A stretch of DNA of 41,195 nucleotides from Caulobacter sp. (GTDB lineage: Bacteria > Pseudomonadota > Alphaproteobacteria > Caulobacterales > Caulobacteraceae). The notes under the pieces are model-generated. The model did no database searches, was not told the origin of the DNA, and saw only the letters and a list, made by a program, of their open reading frames with translations. A program made the translations under genes and the position numbers. How positions within the stretch are numbered: the first letter of the stretch is position 1; every line of letters begins with the position of its first letter. Positions 8,669 through 16,465 of the stretch are shown here, in pieces. Location of the stretch: positions 1 through 41,195 of the forward strand of contig WGLL01000016.1 of the NCBI GenBank assembly GCA_016125585.1, written 5' to 3'.

Positions 8669-8804
8669 GGATGCGGATGGCCTGGTCGTGCCAGTGGACA
8701 AGCTCCGCCAGGTCGAGGTTCATCAGCTCGGCCAGGGGAAAGTGAAAAACGGCGGCGATGTCGCCTAGACAGTCCCGCCAGTTGGCTGGCCAGGCTTCCG
8801 AAAA
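8649..8804 (-). CDS. GpE-like extension reached by -1 frameshift
   Basis: In the -1 frame relative to the gp41 gene the sequence encodes SEAWPANWRDCLGDIAAVF, then HFPLAELMNLDLAELVHWHDQAI. This matches the P2 GpE/E' pattern (DIA.VFHWP..EL..L.L.EL..W...A). No in-frame ATG precedes the conserved part, so it is most simply made as a fusion to gp41 by frameshifting. P-site Phe-tRNA on GAT-TTT-CGG can re-pair perfectly one base back. Such fusions between tube and tape-measure genes are general in long-tailed phages. The exact shift site is inferred. Confidence 0.72.
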   Translation of the reverse strand, partial: FSEAWPANWRDCLGDIAAVFHFPLAELMNLDLAELVHWHDQAIRIHDRSQS

Positions 8805-9070
8805 TCCTCGACCAGATCCATCAGCGGAAGCAGGTCGACGTCGACCAGCTGGTCCAGGACCTTGATCGGCTGGCCCGAGAAGTACGAGATCAGCGCCAGG
8901 CACATGCCGACCCTGCCGCTGTGGCCATCGGTGGCCCGCAGATGGACCGCCCGCATCTTGCCGTCCTCGGGCAGGTCGAGGGTCAGCTGGGTGATGACCT
9001 CCTCACGCTCGCCGGTTGGGCCTTTCAGCTTGACCTTCAGCGGCTCCTTCAGGGCGTAGATCTCGGCCAT
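8765..9070 (-). CDS. Tail assembly chaperone, Mu gp41-like (upstream frame)
   Basis: 101 aa from ATG at 9070, overlapping the tube gene stop. The sequence (YALKEPLKVKLKGPTGEREEVITQLTLDLPEDGKMRAVHLRATD) matches the Mu-like gp41 tail-assembly family. It ends FRKPGQPTGGTV-stop. A TTTT run at 8804..8801 lies 11 to 12 codons before the stop and provides a shift into the -1 frame (see next entry). Confidence 0.88.
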   Translation of the reverse strand: MAEIYALKEPLKVKLKGPTGEREEVITQLTLDLPEDGKMRAVHLRATDGHSGRVGMCLALISYFSGQPIKVLDQLVDVDLLPLMDLVEDFRKPGQPTGGTV

Positions 9071-9429
9071 CAGAGGATCTCCTCGGCCGGCGGTCCCTGG
9101 AACACGCACTTGGCCACCCCGTCGCCGCCCAGCATCGGCGGCGTGGCGCTGTAGGCGTGGTTGACCAGATAGGTCTGGCCGGTGTCGCACTCGAAGGTGA
9201 TCGTGCCGTCAACGATGGCGTGGATCTCGGCCAGGCTGACCTCCTCGCGCATCTGCACCCCGAACTCGACCTTGGCCGGGGTGTCTTCCTCGGTGAAGCC
9301 GTCGGCGTTGTGATCGCCGGGGCGCGGGGTGCGCGTCACTCCGCCCAGCTCCAGGGTCGAACCGCCGGAAGTTTTGTAGACCTGACCATTGGCGCGGATG
9401 GTGGCGCGCCCGAACAGCTTTCCAGACAT
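9070..9429 (-). CDS. M: Tail tube protein, Mu gpM-like
   Basis: 119 aa. FGRATIRANGQVYKTSGGSTLELGGVTRTP, the VEFGVQMREEVSLAEIHAI block and the DGTITFECDTGQTYLVNHA block form the Mu M-type tube pattern. It follows the sheath gene by about 15 bp and overlaps the chaperone start. It forms the inner tail tube. Confidence 0.92.
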   Translation of the reverse strand: MSGKLFGRATIRANGQVYKTSGGSTLELGGVTRTPRPGDHNADGFTEEDTPAKVEFGVQMREEVSLAEIHAIVDGTITFECDTGQTYLVNHAYSATPPMLGGDGVAKCVFQGPPAEEIL

Positions 9430-9444
9430 AGGTGTGGCCCCTCC

Positions 9445-10908
9445 TTAGAGCCGGAATTGAATCTTGGCGGCGAAGACGATGAACTGGTTGACCAGGTCGG
9501 GCGGGATCAGGGCGTTGAGGCGGTTGGGATCGGAGGCGTCGCGCTCCACCACCAGAGCGTCCTTGAAGCCCGCCACGTTCTCCAGCAGCCCGGCGGCTTC
9601 CAGATCTCGCGCCCAGGCGATCAGCTCGGCCCGGGCCACCTTCGGGGTGACCACCGCCGCCCCGGCCGCGACCGGCACACCATCGCTGGCCAGCTTGTGG
9701 CGCGGGTACTTCTGGGCGAACCGCAGCCGCAACGACCAGCGCATGTAGCTGAGGGTCAACAGGGTGTTGAGGTCGAGGAAGGCTGTGTCGGCGTTGCCGG
9801 CGCTGTCCTCCTGATACATCGAGATCACCCGCTCCAGGGTGACCACGCCGCCGGCGTCGACGGTGAAGGTGGTGACGCCGTCCCGCAGCAGCAGCTCGCG
9901 CTCGGCCCGGGTGAACCGCGCCGCCTCGGCCGGCGGCAGAAGGCCGGCCAGGCTCAGGGTCTGGAACGGCCGCGCCGGGTCGATATAGCCATACTGCGCC
10001 ACCACCGCGGCCAGGGCGGCGGCCCATTCCCAGACAGGGTTTGGCGCGCCGTTGGCCCCGATGCAGCTGACATAGGGGCTGTTGCGGCTGTCTCCGAAGG
10101 TCGCCAGCGTTCCCTGAGACCCGCGTGAGGCGGTAATGGCCAGGCCGTCCAGCATCCGCTCGGGACCCCAGCGATCGGCCAGCTCGGTCTCCAGGGCGGT
10201 CAGGTTGGCGGCGCTGGTCCAGGGCATGACGATGATGTCGAAGGCCTCGTCGCCCAGCACGGCGATCGCATCGGCGATGTCGGGGTCGGTGGCGCCGGCG
10301 ACGCCATCGGCGATGACCACGGCCAGGCCGGGCGGCGTCGCCTCATCGCTGTAGTAGTTGACCCGCACATCGATGCCGTTGCCGGCGACGCCGGCGTTGC
10401 GGGCGGTCAGGGTCAGCACACCGGCGGCCGAGCCGGCGGTGACCGGCAGATCGGTTGCGGCGGTCACGGCGGCGGCGGCGGCGGTGGCGACCTCGGTGGC
10501 GGTGTCCTCATCGGCGACGGCCACATTGACCCGCCGGCCGGCGATCATCAGCGCCAGGGTTCCGGCGCCGGTGGCCGGTCCGGTCAGGGTCACCGTCTTC
10601 GTCGCCTTGACCCCGGCGCCGTCGTCGACCTGGGGAAGGGCCCAGACCTCGGCCGAGCTGTTGAGCGCCAGGAAGACGGCGGCCGTCTGGGCCAGCATCG
10701 AGGCCGCGCCGAAGGCGGTGATCGCCCCCTGTTTGCTGGTCACCCGGAGCAGGGCCAGCGGATCAGCCTCGCCGGCGGCCAGCATCTGGCCCAGCAGCAG
10801 GACGCGGGGATTGCGAACCGGCAGGCCGCGCCGGGCCTGGCTGGCGTCGATCTCGACATACTGACCGGGGGTGCGGATATCGAGCGGGATGGCGTTGAAG
10901 CTGATCAT
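9445..10908 (-). CDS. L: Contractile tail sheath protein, Mu gpL-like
   Basis: 487 aa. It begins ISFNAIPLDIRTPGQYVEIDASQA, the usual sheath N-terminus (IP...R.PG.Y.E.D.S.A). The domain order is standard, with a conserved DPARPFQTLSLAGLLPP core and a C-terminal domain containing EDSAGNADTAFLDLNTLLTLSYMRW.LR. The C-terminal donor strand ends FVFAAKIQFRL-like. The protein makes the contractile sheath, so this is a myovirus-type phage. Confidence 0.95.
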   Translation of the reverse strand: MISFNAIPLDIRTPGQYVEIDASQARRGLPVRNPRVLLLGQMLAAGEADPLALLRVTSKQGAITAFGAASMLAQTAAVFLALNSSAEVWALPQVDDGAGVKATKTVTLTGPATGAGTLALMIAGRRVNVAVADEDTATEVATAAAAAVTAATDLPVTAGSAAGVLTLTARNAGVAGNGIDVRVNYYSDEATPPGLAVVIADGVAGATDPDIADAIAVLGDEAFDIIVMPWTSAANLTALETELADRWGPERMLDGLAITASRGSQGTLATFGDSRNSPYVSCIGANGAPNPVWEWAAALAAVVAQYGYIDPARPFQTLSLAGLLPPAEAARFTRAERELLLRDGVTTFTVDAGGVVTLERVISMYQEDSAGNADTAFLDLNTLLTLSYMRWSLRLRFAQKYPRHKLASDGVPVAAGAAVVTPKVARAELIAWARDLEAAGLLENVAGFKDALVVERDASDPNRLNALIPPDLVNQFIVFAAKIQFRL

Positions 10909-10914
10909 GATCGA

Positions 10915-11109
10915 TCAGGCCTCCTTCTGGGCGGGTTTCTTGGAAGGGGTGGGTTCGACCTGGACGACGTCGCCGTCCTTCAGCCGCCGGGTCCAGTAGG
11001 GACCGGCGGTGACGGCTTCGCCGGCCGGATCGAGCAGCCGGCCATCGGGATGGCGGACGCGCCGGCCTTCGGCGGGCTTCAGGATCAGATGGGACTTGGT
11101 CTCGGCCAT
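10915..11109 (-). CDS. Mu gp38-like small tail protein (DUF2635)
   Basis: 64 aa. The LILKPAEGRRVRHPDGRLLDPAGEAVTAGPYWTRRLKDGDVV core is the DUF2635 family signature (LKP..GR.VR.P..G..L...G..V....YW.RRL.DGDV). It sits between gp37 and the sheath as in Mu. Its exact role in the tail is unknown. Confidence 0.9.
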   Translation of the reverse strand: MAETKSHLILKPAEGRRVRHPDGRLLDPAGEAVTAGPYWTRRLKDGDVVQVEPTPSKKPAQKEA

Positions 11110-11114
11110 GGGGC

Positions 11115-11720
11115 TCAGGTTTCCTGTGGCAGGTTGATCAGGTCGGCGACATCGGCCGCGCCCGTGAAGGGCGGCAGATCCCAGCCGACATCGAAGGTGG
11201 CGAAGTCGCCGAGGCCCGGGGTGGCGATCAGGTCGGGGGTCGCCGGGGCCAGCTCGAAGCTGGTGGTGAAGCCGAGCATGAACAGGCTGGCCTTGCGGTC
11301 ATCCTGGGCGGAGGCGGTGAACAGCGAGGTGCATTCGCCCAGCTGCAGGCCGCTGATCGGCAGGCCAAAGGTCTGCTCCATCAACAGGCCGGCCACGTCC
11401 TGGACCAGCTGATAGCTGCCGACCTGGCTGCCCGCGCCGTGGCGCTGGGACTTCTCGTTGCGCAGGTTGCCGGCGGCCACCACCACGCTGTAGCGGGCCA
11501 GAACCGTCACCGACCCGTCGCCGTTCTCGGCTGTCACCTTGAAGCCGCCGAAGGTCACCCAGCCTGCCGGCAGCTGCTGCGGCGCCAGGTACTTGGCCAG
11601 CTCGGCCTCGAAGGTGATCGGCAGGGTCTCGACCGCCCGCAGCCGGTAGCCCAGGACGTCGGCCTTGGAGGCCGCCTCCAGGCGGTTGATGATGCCGTTC
11701 TCCACCGCCCCGATGATCAT
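11115..11720 (-). CDS. Mu gp37-like tail protein (DUF1834)
   Basis: 201 aa. MIIGAVENGIINRLEAA, TFGGFKV, a VVVAAGNLRNE segment and a GSYQLVQDVAGLLMEQTFGLPI segment match the DUF1834/gp37 family. The start overlaps gene G by ATGA. Probably a tail terminator or joining component by position. Confidence 0.88.
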   Translation of the reverse strand: MIIGAVENGIINRLEAASKADVLGYRLRAVETLPITFEAELAKYLAPQQLPAGWVTFGGFKVTAENGDGSVTVLARYSVVVAAGNLRNEKSQRHGAGSQVGSYQLVQDVAGLLMEQTFGLPISGLQLGECTSLFTASAQDDRKASLFMLGFTTSFELAPATPDLIATPGLGDFATFDVGWDLPPFTGAADVADLINLPQET

Positions 11721-12247
11721 GCGAGATCTCCGGCGATGTGCTGTTCGGCCAGATCCAGGATGTCGCCGCGATCATCTTCCGACAGGCCCAGCATCGGCCG
11801 GGCCGGCAGGTTCAGTTTGCGGCTGTGCGGCCGGACCGTCTGATAGACCCCGGCGCGCAGCGGCTTGCCGAACGCCTCGCGGATCAGCCGGGTATGGCCG
11901 GCCACCTCCTCGATCCCGCTGCGGCCGAACTGATGGGGCGGCGCATAGACCACATTGCTGCCGACCTCGGCGGTGTCAGCGGTGCTGGCGGCGATGAAGC
12001 TGTCCTTCAGCCGGCCGGTGTCGGTCAGGGTCACGCCGCCGGTGGCCAGGGCGCGGACCGACGGCTGCCAGCGCAACCCGTCCGGGCCGGTCTGGGTCTC
12101 GAACCGGTGCTGGGTGCTGGTCAGGACCAGCTGGCTGATGTCGCGCATCAGCGGGGCCTTGTCGGCCAGCCGCGCGGCGATGCCGTCCAGGGCGTCCAGG
12201 ACCCGGCGCTCGCCACCCAGGCTGATGCTCAGGGTGACGCCGCTCAT
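11717..12247 (-). CDS. G: Virion morphogenesis protein, Mu gpG-like
   Basis: 176 aa. It shows the phage virion morphogenesis (P2 S/Mu G) pattern: LADKAPLMRDISQLVLTSTQHRFETQTGPDGLRWQPS, LTDTGRLKDSF, and VGSNVVYAPPHQFG. It ends with LPARPMLGLSEDD. It acts in tail completion. Overlap with gp36 is ATGA. Confidence 0.93.
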   Translation of the reverse strand: MSGVTLSISLGGERRVLDALDGIAARLADKAPLMRDISQLVLTSTQHRFETQTGPDGLRWQPSVRALATGGVTLTDTGRLKDSFIAASTADTAEVGSNVVYAPPHQFGRSGIEEVAGHTRLIREAFGKPLRAGVYQTVRPHSRKLNLPARPMLGLSEDDRGDILDLAEQHIAGDLA

Positions 12248-12669
12248 AGCCCGTCCATCCGGTCGCGGCTGAAGATGCGGTCCTGGCTTTTCAGGCGGAT
12301 CACCCCGCCGCCGCCGACCGGGTTGGCCGCGCCGGTCTCGCCGGGCAGGGTCAGAACCCCGCCGGCCAGATCTCTCAGGGTTCTAAAGGCCGCGTCCTGG
12401 CGGCGCTTGGCGTCCTCGGTCAGCTCGCGCTGCAGGCGGCACCAGGCCAGGTCCTGGGCGACGCCCTTCAGCATTGGCTGCGCCACCTTCAGAGGCAGCG
12501 CGTAGCGGGCGGCCAGGGCGCTGTCGATCAGGTTGTCGGCATAGGTCAGGGCCTCGCCCGCCACTGCCTGATCGACCACCTCGGCCGGCGGATCGGCGCG
12601 GTCGGTCAACTGGACGATGGCCTCCCTACCGAAGGCCAGGATCAGATCAGCGAGGGTGGCGTAGGCCAT
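12244..12669 (-). CDS. Mu gp36-like head-tail protein (DUF1320)
   Basis: 141 aa from ATG at 12669 (MAYATLADLILAFG). An in-frame upstream extension to 12726 runs through the hairpin and was rejected. YATLADLILAFGREAIVQLTDR, AVAGEALTYADNLIDSALAARYALPL and DLAWCRLQRELTEDAKRRQDAAFRTL are the DUF1320 signature. Predicted head-completion or adaptor protein. Confidence 0.93.
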   Translation of the reverse strand: MAYATLADLILAFGREAIVQLTDRADPPAEVVDQAVAGEALTYADNLIDSALAARYALPLKVAQPMLKGVAQDLAWCRLQRELTEDAKRRQDAAFRTLRDLAGGVLTLPGETGAANPVGGGGVIRLKSQDRIFSRDRMDGL

Positions 12670-12691
12670 GGGGTTCCTTGTGGAAGGCAAA

Positions 12692-12719
12692 GGGGCGGCG
12701 GGCCTGGACCCGCCGCCCC
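12692..12719 (-). terminator. Strong GC hairpin between gp35- and gp36-like genes
   Basis: A perfect 11-bp stem, GGGGCGGCGGG / CCCGCCGCCCC, with a 6-nt loop. On the minus strand it is followed by TTTG. A second small hairpin (CTGGCC-N7-GGCCAG) lies just upstream. It sits in the only sizeable gap of the structural operon and may partly terminate transcription between head and tail genes or stabilise head mRNA. Confidence 0.5.
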
Positions 12720-12762
12720 GACGCAATCACCTGGCCACAACACGGCCAGGCGCGACGGGCCG

Positions 12763-13290
12763 TTACCCGGCCGACTTCGGGGCCGGGGCGGACCTGGCGG
12801 CGCGGGGCTTCCTCGGCGTCGCCGCCTTCGCGCCCTTGGCCGCCTTGTCCGGCTTCGCAGCGGGCTCCGCCGGCGCTAACGCCTCCGGCTCGGCCGCTGG
12901 TCCTGCAGGCGACTTTTCTTCAGGCGTCGCCGGCGGATCGACTGCCGGCGGGGTTGCTCCCGTCCCGCCGGCCTGCGGACCAGGCGACCGTTCGTCCACC
13001 TGGTCGGCCGCGCCGGCGACGGGAGCCGCCGGCGGGGCCAGGGTATTGGGATCGATTCGCAGAGCCCATTGCTGTTCGCTCAAGGCGGTCCGAACCTGCG
13101 GCGGCAGGGGAACCCACTCGCCGTCTTCCAGCTCGCCCTGGATGGAGATGACCGGGTCGGCCACCAGGGCGGCCAGGCTGGCCTCCTGCAGGTCGGCCAT
13201 ATCGACCACCAGCCAGGCGGCTGAACCGAGGACCAGGCCGCCGCGACGATAGATCGGCCGCGAGGCCTTGAAGCGGAGCCGGTCGACCAT
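12763..13290 (-). CDS. HI1506/Mu gp35-like protein with Pro/Ala-rich tail
   Basis: 175 aa. The N-terminal 90 residues (FKASRPIYRRGGLVLGSAAWLVVDMADLQEASLAALVADPVISI) match the HI1506-related family found after the major head gene. The C-terminal half is low-complexity Pro/Ala/Lys (EEKSPAGPAAEPEALAPAEP..., RKPRAARSAPAPK) and probably disordered. Start overlaps the stop of T. Confidence 0.8.
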   Translation of the reverse strand: MVDRLRFKASRPIYRRGGLVLGSAAWLVVDMADLQEASLAALVADPVISIQGELEDGEWVPLPPQVRTALSEQQWALRIDPNTLAPPAAPVAGAADQVDERSPGPQAGGTGATPPAVDPPATPEEKSPAGPAAEPEALAPAEPAAKPDKAAKGAKAATPRKPRAARSAPAPKSAG

Positions 13291-14177
13291 CAGGGGAGCC
13301 TCGGCGCTTCGACGAGGGTCACATCCTTGAAGTAGATGTTGCTCTCGCCGCCGGCCAGATTGGCCTTGTCGATGAGGTTTCGGGCCGCCGCGACGTTGGA
13401 GGTGCCGACCACCAGGTGGGTCGGCTTGACCGCCAGAGGTTCACCTTCGTCGTTGGTTAGTGCCGCCATCTCCTCCTTCGCCGCGACGTAGTTTTCCTCA
13501 TTGAGGGTCGCGGTACAGCGGTGCCCCAGCTGCCAGTAGGTGTAACCGGCGGCGGCGCGGGCCTCGGCGCCCATCAGATACTCGCCTGTCAGAAAGACCT
13601 GACTGTCCTGCGGATCGGTGACCATGTGGAAGGTTGGGGCTTCCCGTTCCTGGAGGAGGATGGGCTTCAGCGGCTTGGAGCAATCCAGCAGGAACCACGG
13701 CTGGACCGCGCCATCACCGCTCATGTTGGACGTCGGTGTGTCGCCCTTGCCCATCGGATGGTCGGTGTCGAAGTAGTTCTGACCATCGTAGCAGGGCTTG
13801 GTGTGGCCCAGGGCCAAGGCCTCGAACGCCAGCCGATCATTCAGCGCGGCAGCATCCTCTCCCCAGCCCTGCACCATCGGACCATAGAGGCCGAGGTTGT
13901 CGTCCTTGATCTTGTTCTTGTGGATGCCGATCGTGGCTTCGAAGTCGCGGTTGATGAGCTGGTAGGCCTTCTCCAGCATCGACTTGACGCGCTTGGCGCC
14001 CAGCCACTCCCGGAAGACCGGAAAGTCGGAGAGGAATCCGTAGGTCTCGACGCGGGTCGAGGAAGGCACGACGGTGGTCATCGCCTTGTAGAGCGGCTCG
14101 GCCTTTTTGACCCCCGCCTGGAACAGGGTTTTGAACCCGGTCCGAAGGGCCTCAAGCGTGGCGTTGTTGATCAGCAT
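13290..14177 (-). CDS. T: Major head subunit, Mu gpT-like
   Basis: 295 aa. MLINNATLEALRTGFKTLFQAG, the YGFLSDFPVFREWLGAKRVKSM block, INRDFEATIGIHKNKIKDDNLGLYGPM, and YFDTDHP are hallmark segments of the Mu gpT capsid family. It is encoded just after protease/scaffold and decoration genes. Lower local GC and clean codon use fit a highly expressed capsid protein. Confidence 0.97.
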   Translation of the reverse strand: MLINNATLEALRTGFKTLFQAGVKKAEPLYKAMTTVVPSSTRVETYGFLSDFPVFREWLGAKRVKSMLEKAYQLINRDFEATIGIHKNKIKDDNLGLYGPMVQGWGEDAAALNDRLAFEALALGHTKPCYDGQNYFDTDHPMGKGDTPTSNMSGDGAVQPWFLLDCSKPLKPILLQEREAPTFHMVTDPQDSQVFLTGEYLMGAEARAAAGYTYWQLGHRCTATLNEENYVAAKEEMAALTNDEGEPLAVKPTHLVVGTSNVAAARNLIDKANLAGGESNIYFKDVTLVEAPRLP

Positions 14178-14191
14178 GGAGCGTCAGATCC

Positions 14192-14995
14192 TCAGTAGGA
14201 GATTTCGACGAAGCCGCTGACGGCTCCGGCGGTGGCGAAGGCCGCGTCGGGGATGACCTGGATGCGGTCGCCCGGGCTGACCAGGGTGGTGGCGTGGCCG
14301 GCGGTCGGCGTGTCGCTGACCACCGAGCCCTTGACCGCGCCATCGGCGATGACCACCGACAGGCCGTCGACGGCCGTGACCCCGACAGCCGCCGTGATCG
14401 GGCCGCCGATGGTGACCGCGACCTGGACGATGCTGGTGACCCGGGCGATGGCCCCGGCCACAGGCGAGACCAGCTCGGCGGCGGTGCCGGCCAGCAGGTC
14501 GGTCTGGTTGATGAAGAAGGGCAGGATCACCGAGCCGCCGGCGGCGGCGCTGGAGACCGGTCCGACCTCCGCCCAGACGCCATCCTCATCGACATCGATG
14601 ATCGGCCCGGCGATGGCGCGGGTGCCTCCCGCCGACGTCCGGGCCAGGGTCTCGTCATCGACGATGAAGGCGACCTTGCCGACGTCGGCGATGGTGATCT
14701 CGTCGGCTCCGGCCGAGTTGGCGAAGTTGAAGCAGCCGGCCTGGACCTGGACGGTGACATCGCCATCGGCGACCCCGCCGGTGGCCGATTCGACGAACAC
14801 GCCGACCGCCTTGTAGCCGGCCGCGTCGGCGGCCTTCAGGGCGTCGGTGCCGCCCTGGCCGGTGCGGCCGGGGCGAAGGAAGCCGCCGTCCAGGACGGCG
14901 AGGCCGGACTGGATGCAGACCACGGCGGCGGCGACGCCATAGGCGGCCAGGCCGACCTGGGTGGAGGCGATTTTGCGGGGTGCGGCGAGGACCAT
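14192..14995 (-). CDS. Probable capsid decoration/stabilisation protein
   Basis: 267 aa from ATG at 14995, overlapping the protease stop (TGATG). The protein is beta-rich and small-residue-rich with DITVQVQAG-type strands, an AIAGPIIDVDEDGVWAEVG segment and a C-terminal half rich in Val/Thr. It lies between protease/scaffold and the major capsid, where many Mu-like phages carry a decoration protein. I see no diagnostic motif, so the function rests on position and composition. The longer in-frame extension to 15772 is a shadow of the protease. Confidence 0.72.
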   Translation of the reverse strand: MVLAAPRKIASTQVGLAAYGVAAAVVCIQSGLAVLDGGFLRPGRTGQGGTDALKAADAAGYKAVGVFVESATGGVADGDVTVQVQAGCFNFANSAGADEITIADVGKVAFIVDDETLARTSAGGTRAIAGPIIDVDEDGVWAEVGPVSSAAAGGSVILPFFINQTDLLAGTAAELVSPVAGAIARVTSIVQVAVTIGGPITAAVGVTAVDGLSVVIADGAVKGSVVSDTPTAGHATTLVSPGDRIQVIPDAAFATAGAVSGFVEISY

Positions 14996-15579
14996 CAGAC
15001 GGTTTCTTCCTTGGCGGTGGCGAGGATGTCCTCGTTGGAGACGCCGATGGCGCGGGCGGCAGCCTGCAGCTCGGCGGTGAGGACGGGCTCGGCGTCGGGG
15101 GCGGCGCCCTTTCGCGGAGCCTCCTTGCCGGGGGTCACCACCTTGGGCGCGCCGGCGGCGAAGGCCTTGAAGCCGTCCAGGTCGGTGGTGGCGTAGCCCA
15201 GCGCCCAATCCTTCAGGGCTGGGGCGACCTTGCCGTCCTCGATGGCGGCGTCGACGGCGGCGGCGGCGGCCGAAGTGGCCTGGCCATCGGTCAGGGCCTT
15301 CACCTGGGCCTGAAGGGTGGTGACCACCTCCATCGGCGCGAACTTCGAAGGGTCGGCCTTGGCCGCCGTGGCGGCGGTCGCGGCGGCGGTGACCTCTTCG
15401 GGCTTGGCGGTCTCGGCCAGGCCCAGGGCCTTGGCGACCGGCCCCAGGAGGGCGGCGGTCGCAGTCGCGGTCGCCGAGGCGGCGGCCGTGGTCTGGGTGG
15501 CGACAGCTTCGAGGATCTGAGCCTCGGAGGCGGTCGCCGGCAGGCCCAGCTTCTGGGCCAGCTGCTCGGTGAACTTCAT
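14995..15579 (-). CDS. Z: Internal in-frame scaffold protein (Mu Z-like)
   Basis: An ATG at 15579 inside the protease gene begins MKFTEQLAQKLGLPA and is preceded by CAAGGAACATCG, a clear Shine-Dalgarno (AAGGA) at suitable distance. The resulting 194-aa Ala/helix-rich protein equals the C-terminal part of the protease, as Mu Z does for I. It would be the head scaffold, degraded during maturation. Confidence 0.75.
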   Translation of the reverse strand: MKFTEQLAQKLGLPATASEAQILEAVATQTTAAASATATATAALLGPVAKALGLAETAKPEEVTAAATAATAAKADPSKFAPMEVVTTLQAQVKALTDGQATSAAAAAVDAAIEDGKVAPALKDWALGYATTDLDGFKAFAAGAPKVVTPGKEAPRKGAAPDAEPVLTAELQAAARAIGVSNEDILATAKEETV

Positions 15580-16086
15580 CGATGTTCCTTGGGGGTTGAG
15601 ATCGGCTTCCTGTTCGGAGGCCACGGCCGGCAGCGAAGTGATCGCCGGATTGTTGACGAGGGCGGCGTTGACCAGGCGGGTGATCCGGCCGGTCGCCTTC
15701 TCGTGATAAAAATATGGGCTGAGGTAGCGGTACTCGCGGGCCTTCAGCTGGGCCTGGGCCGCCGCCGTCCACTCGACATCCGCCCAGATCCCGTCGTCCC
15801 GGGCATGCAGGGCGGTGACCCAGCCCGACGCCGGCGCCCGGCCCCCGACGCCTTCCTTGGCGCCGAACACCAGCTGGTGGTCATAGTCGAAGAACATCTG
15901 GGTCGAACCCAGGCTGGCCAGGGTCGAGGCGATCACCCCGGCCGCGTCTTCCAGCAGCCAGCGCCGGCCATCCTTGGCCACGATGGGGCCGGCCGGCAGC
16001 AGCTGGACAGTGCGCAGGGGCTCGCCGTCCTCGCCGATTACCGGCGTGACGAAACCCGAAGCTGCTGTGGCGGCGAGAAGTGTCAA
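14995..16086 (-). CDS. I: Prohead protease with C-terminal scaffold, Mu gpI-like
   Basis: 363 aa from a TTG start; no better start was found before an in-frame stop. The N-terminal ~165 residues match the Mu I protease (GEPLRTVQLLPAGPIVAKDGRRWLL, the FFDYDHQ segment, GWVTALHARDDGIWADVEWT, YRYLSPYFYHE, LVNAALVNNPAIT). From residue 170 on the protein is Ala-rich and helical, the scaffold part. An internal ATG with a good ribosome site yields the scaffold alone (see 14995..15579). Confidence 0.92.
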   Translation of the reverse strand: MTLLAATAASGFVTPVIGEDGEPLRTVQLLPAGPIVAKDGRRWLLEDAAGVIASTLASLGSTQMFFDYDHQLVFGAKEGVGGRAPASGWVTALHARDDGIWADVEWTAAAQAQLKAREYRYLSPYFYHEKATGRITRLVNAALVNNPAITSLPAVASEQEADLNPQGTSMKFTEQLAQKLGLPATASEAQILEAVATQTTAAASATATATAALLGPVAKALGLAETAKPEEVTAAATAATAAKADPSKFAPMEVVTTLQAQVKALTDGQATSAAAAAVDAAIEDGKVAPALKDWALGYATTDLDGFKAFAAGAPKVVTPGKEAPRKGAAPDAEPVLTAELQAAARAIGVSNEDILATAKEETV

Positions 16087-16270
16087 GATCGACCCCGTTG
16101 CGAGGGGGCCAATGTGAAGGCGTCAGCGCGCCGCTTTCAGGGGGAACAGGTTCACCGTGAAGCCCGATCAGGGCGTGGTGATCGCAGGCCGGGGCGTCGC
16201 CCGGACAGGAACGATCACACGTCCGGCCGGGCGAGTCACTATGGCCACGCGGCGGCGATCCGGGAAGGGG

Positions 16271-16465
16271 TCAGGTTTGCGGGGGCGACTTGGGGCGGTT
16301 CAGCACCGAGGAGAAGTCGATCGGCTCGCCCGGCGGATCGGCCCGTTCAACCACGCGCAGACCAACGCCGTCCACATAGCCGAACCGGTCGATGCGGTCA
16401 GGCCCGGCGGCGGCTCGTGGCGCGGCTTGCGGCGCGGGATCGGCTTTGTCAGGGCGCTCGGTCAA
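16271..16465 (-). CDS. Small hypothetical protein after F
   Basis: 64 aa from a TTG start that overlaps the end of F by 17 bp. It is Pro/Ala/Asp-rich (ADPAPQAAPRAAAGPDRIDRFGYVDGVGLRVVER) with no motif I recognise. Good codon use supports translation, but the start is weak. The following 16087..16270 shows no convincing gene. Confidence 0.45.
   Translation of the reverse strand: MTERPDKADPAPQAAPRAAAGPDRIDRFGYVDGVGLRVVERADPPGEPIDFSSVLNRPKSPPQT

Noticed and set aside
8765..8830. Canonical X-XXY-YYZ slippery heptamer in the chaperone gene
   Set aside because: None exists in the overlap window; only the TTTT one-tRNA slip site was retained.
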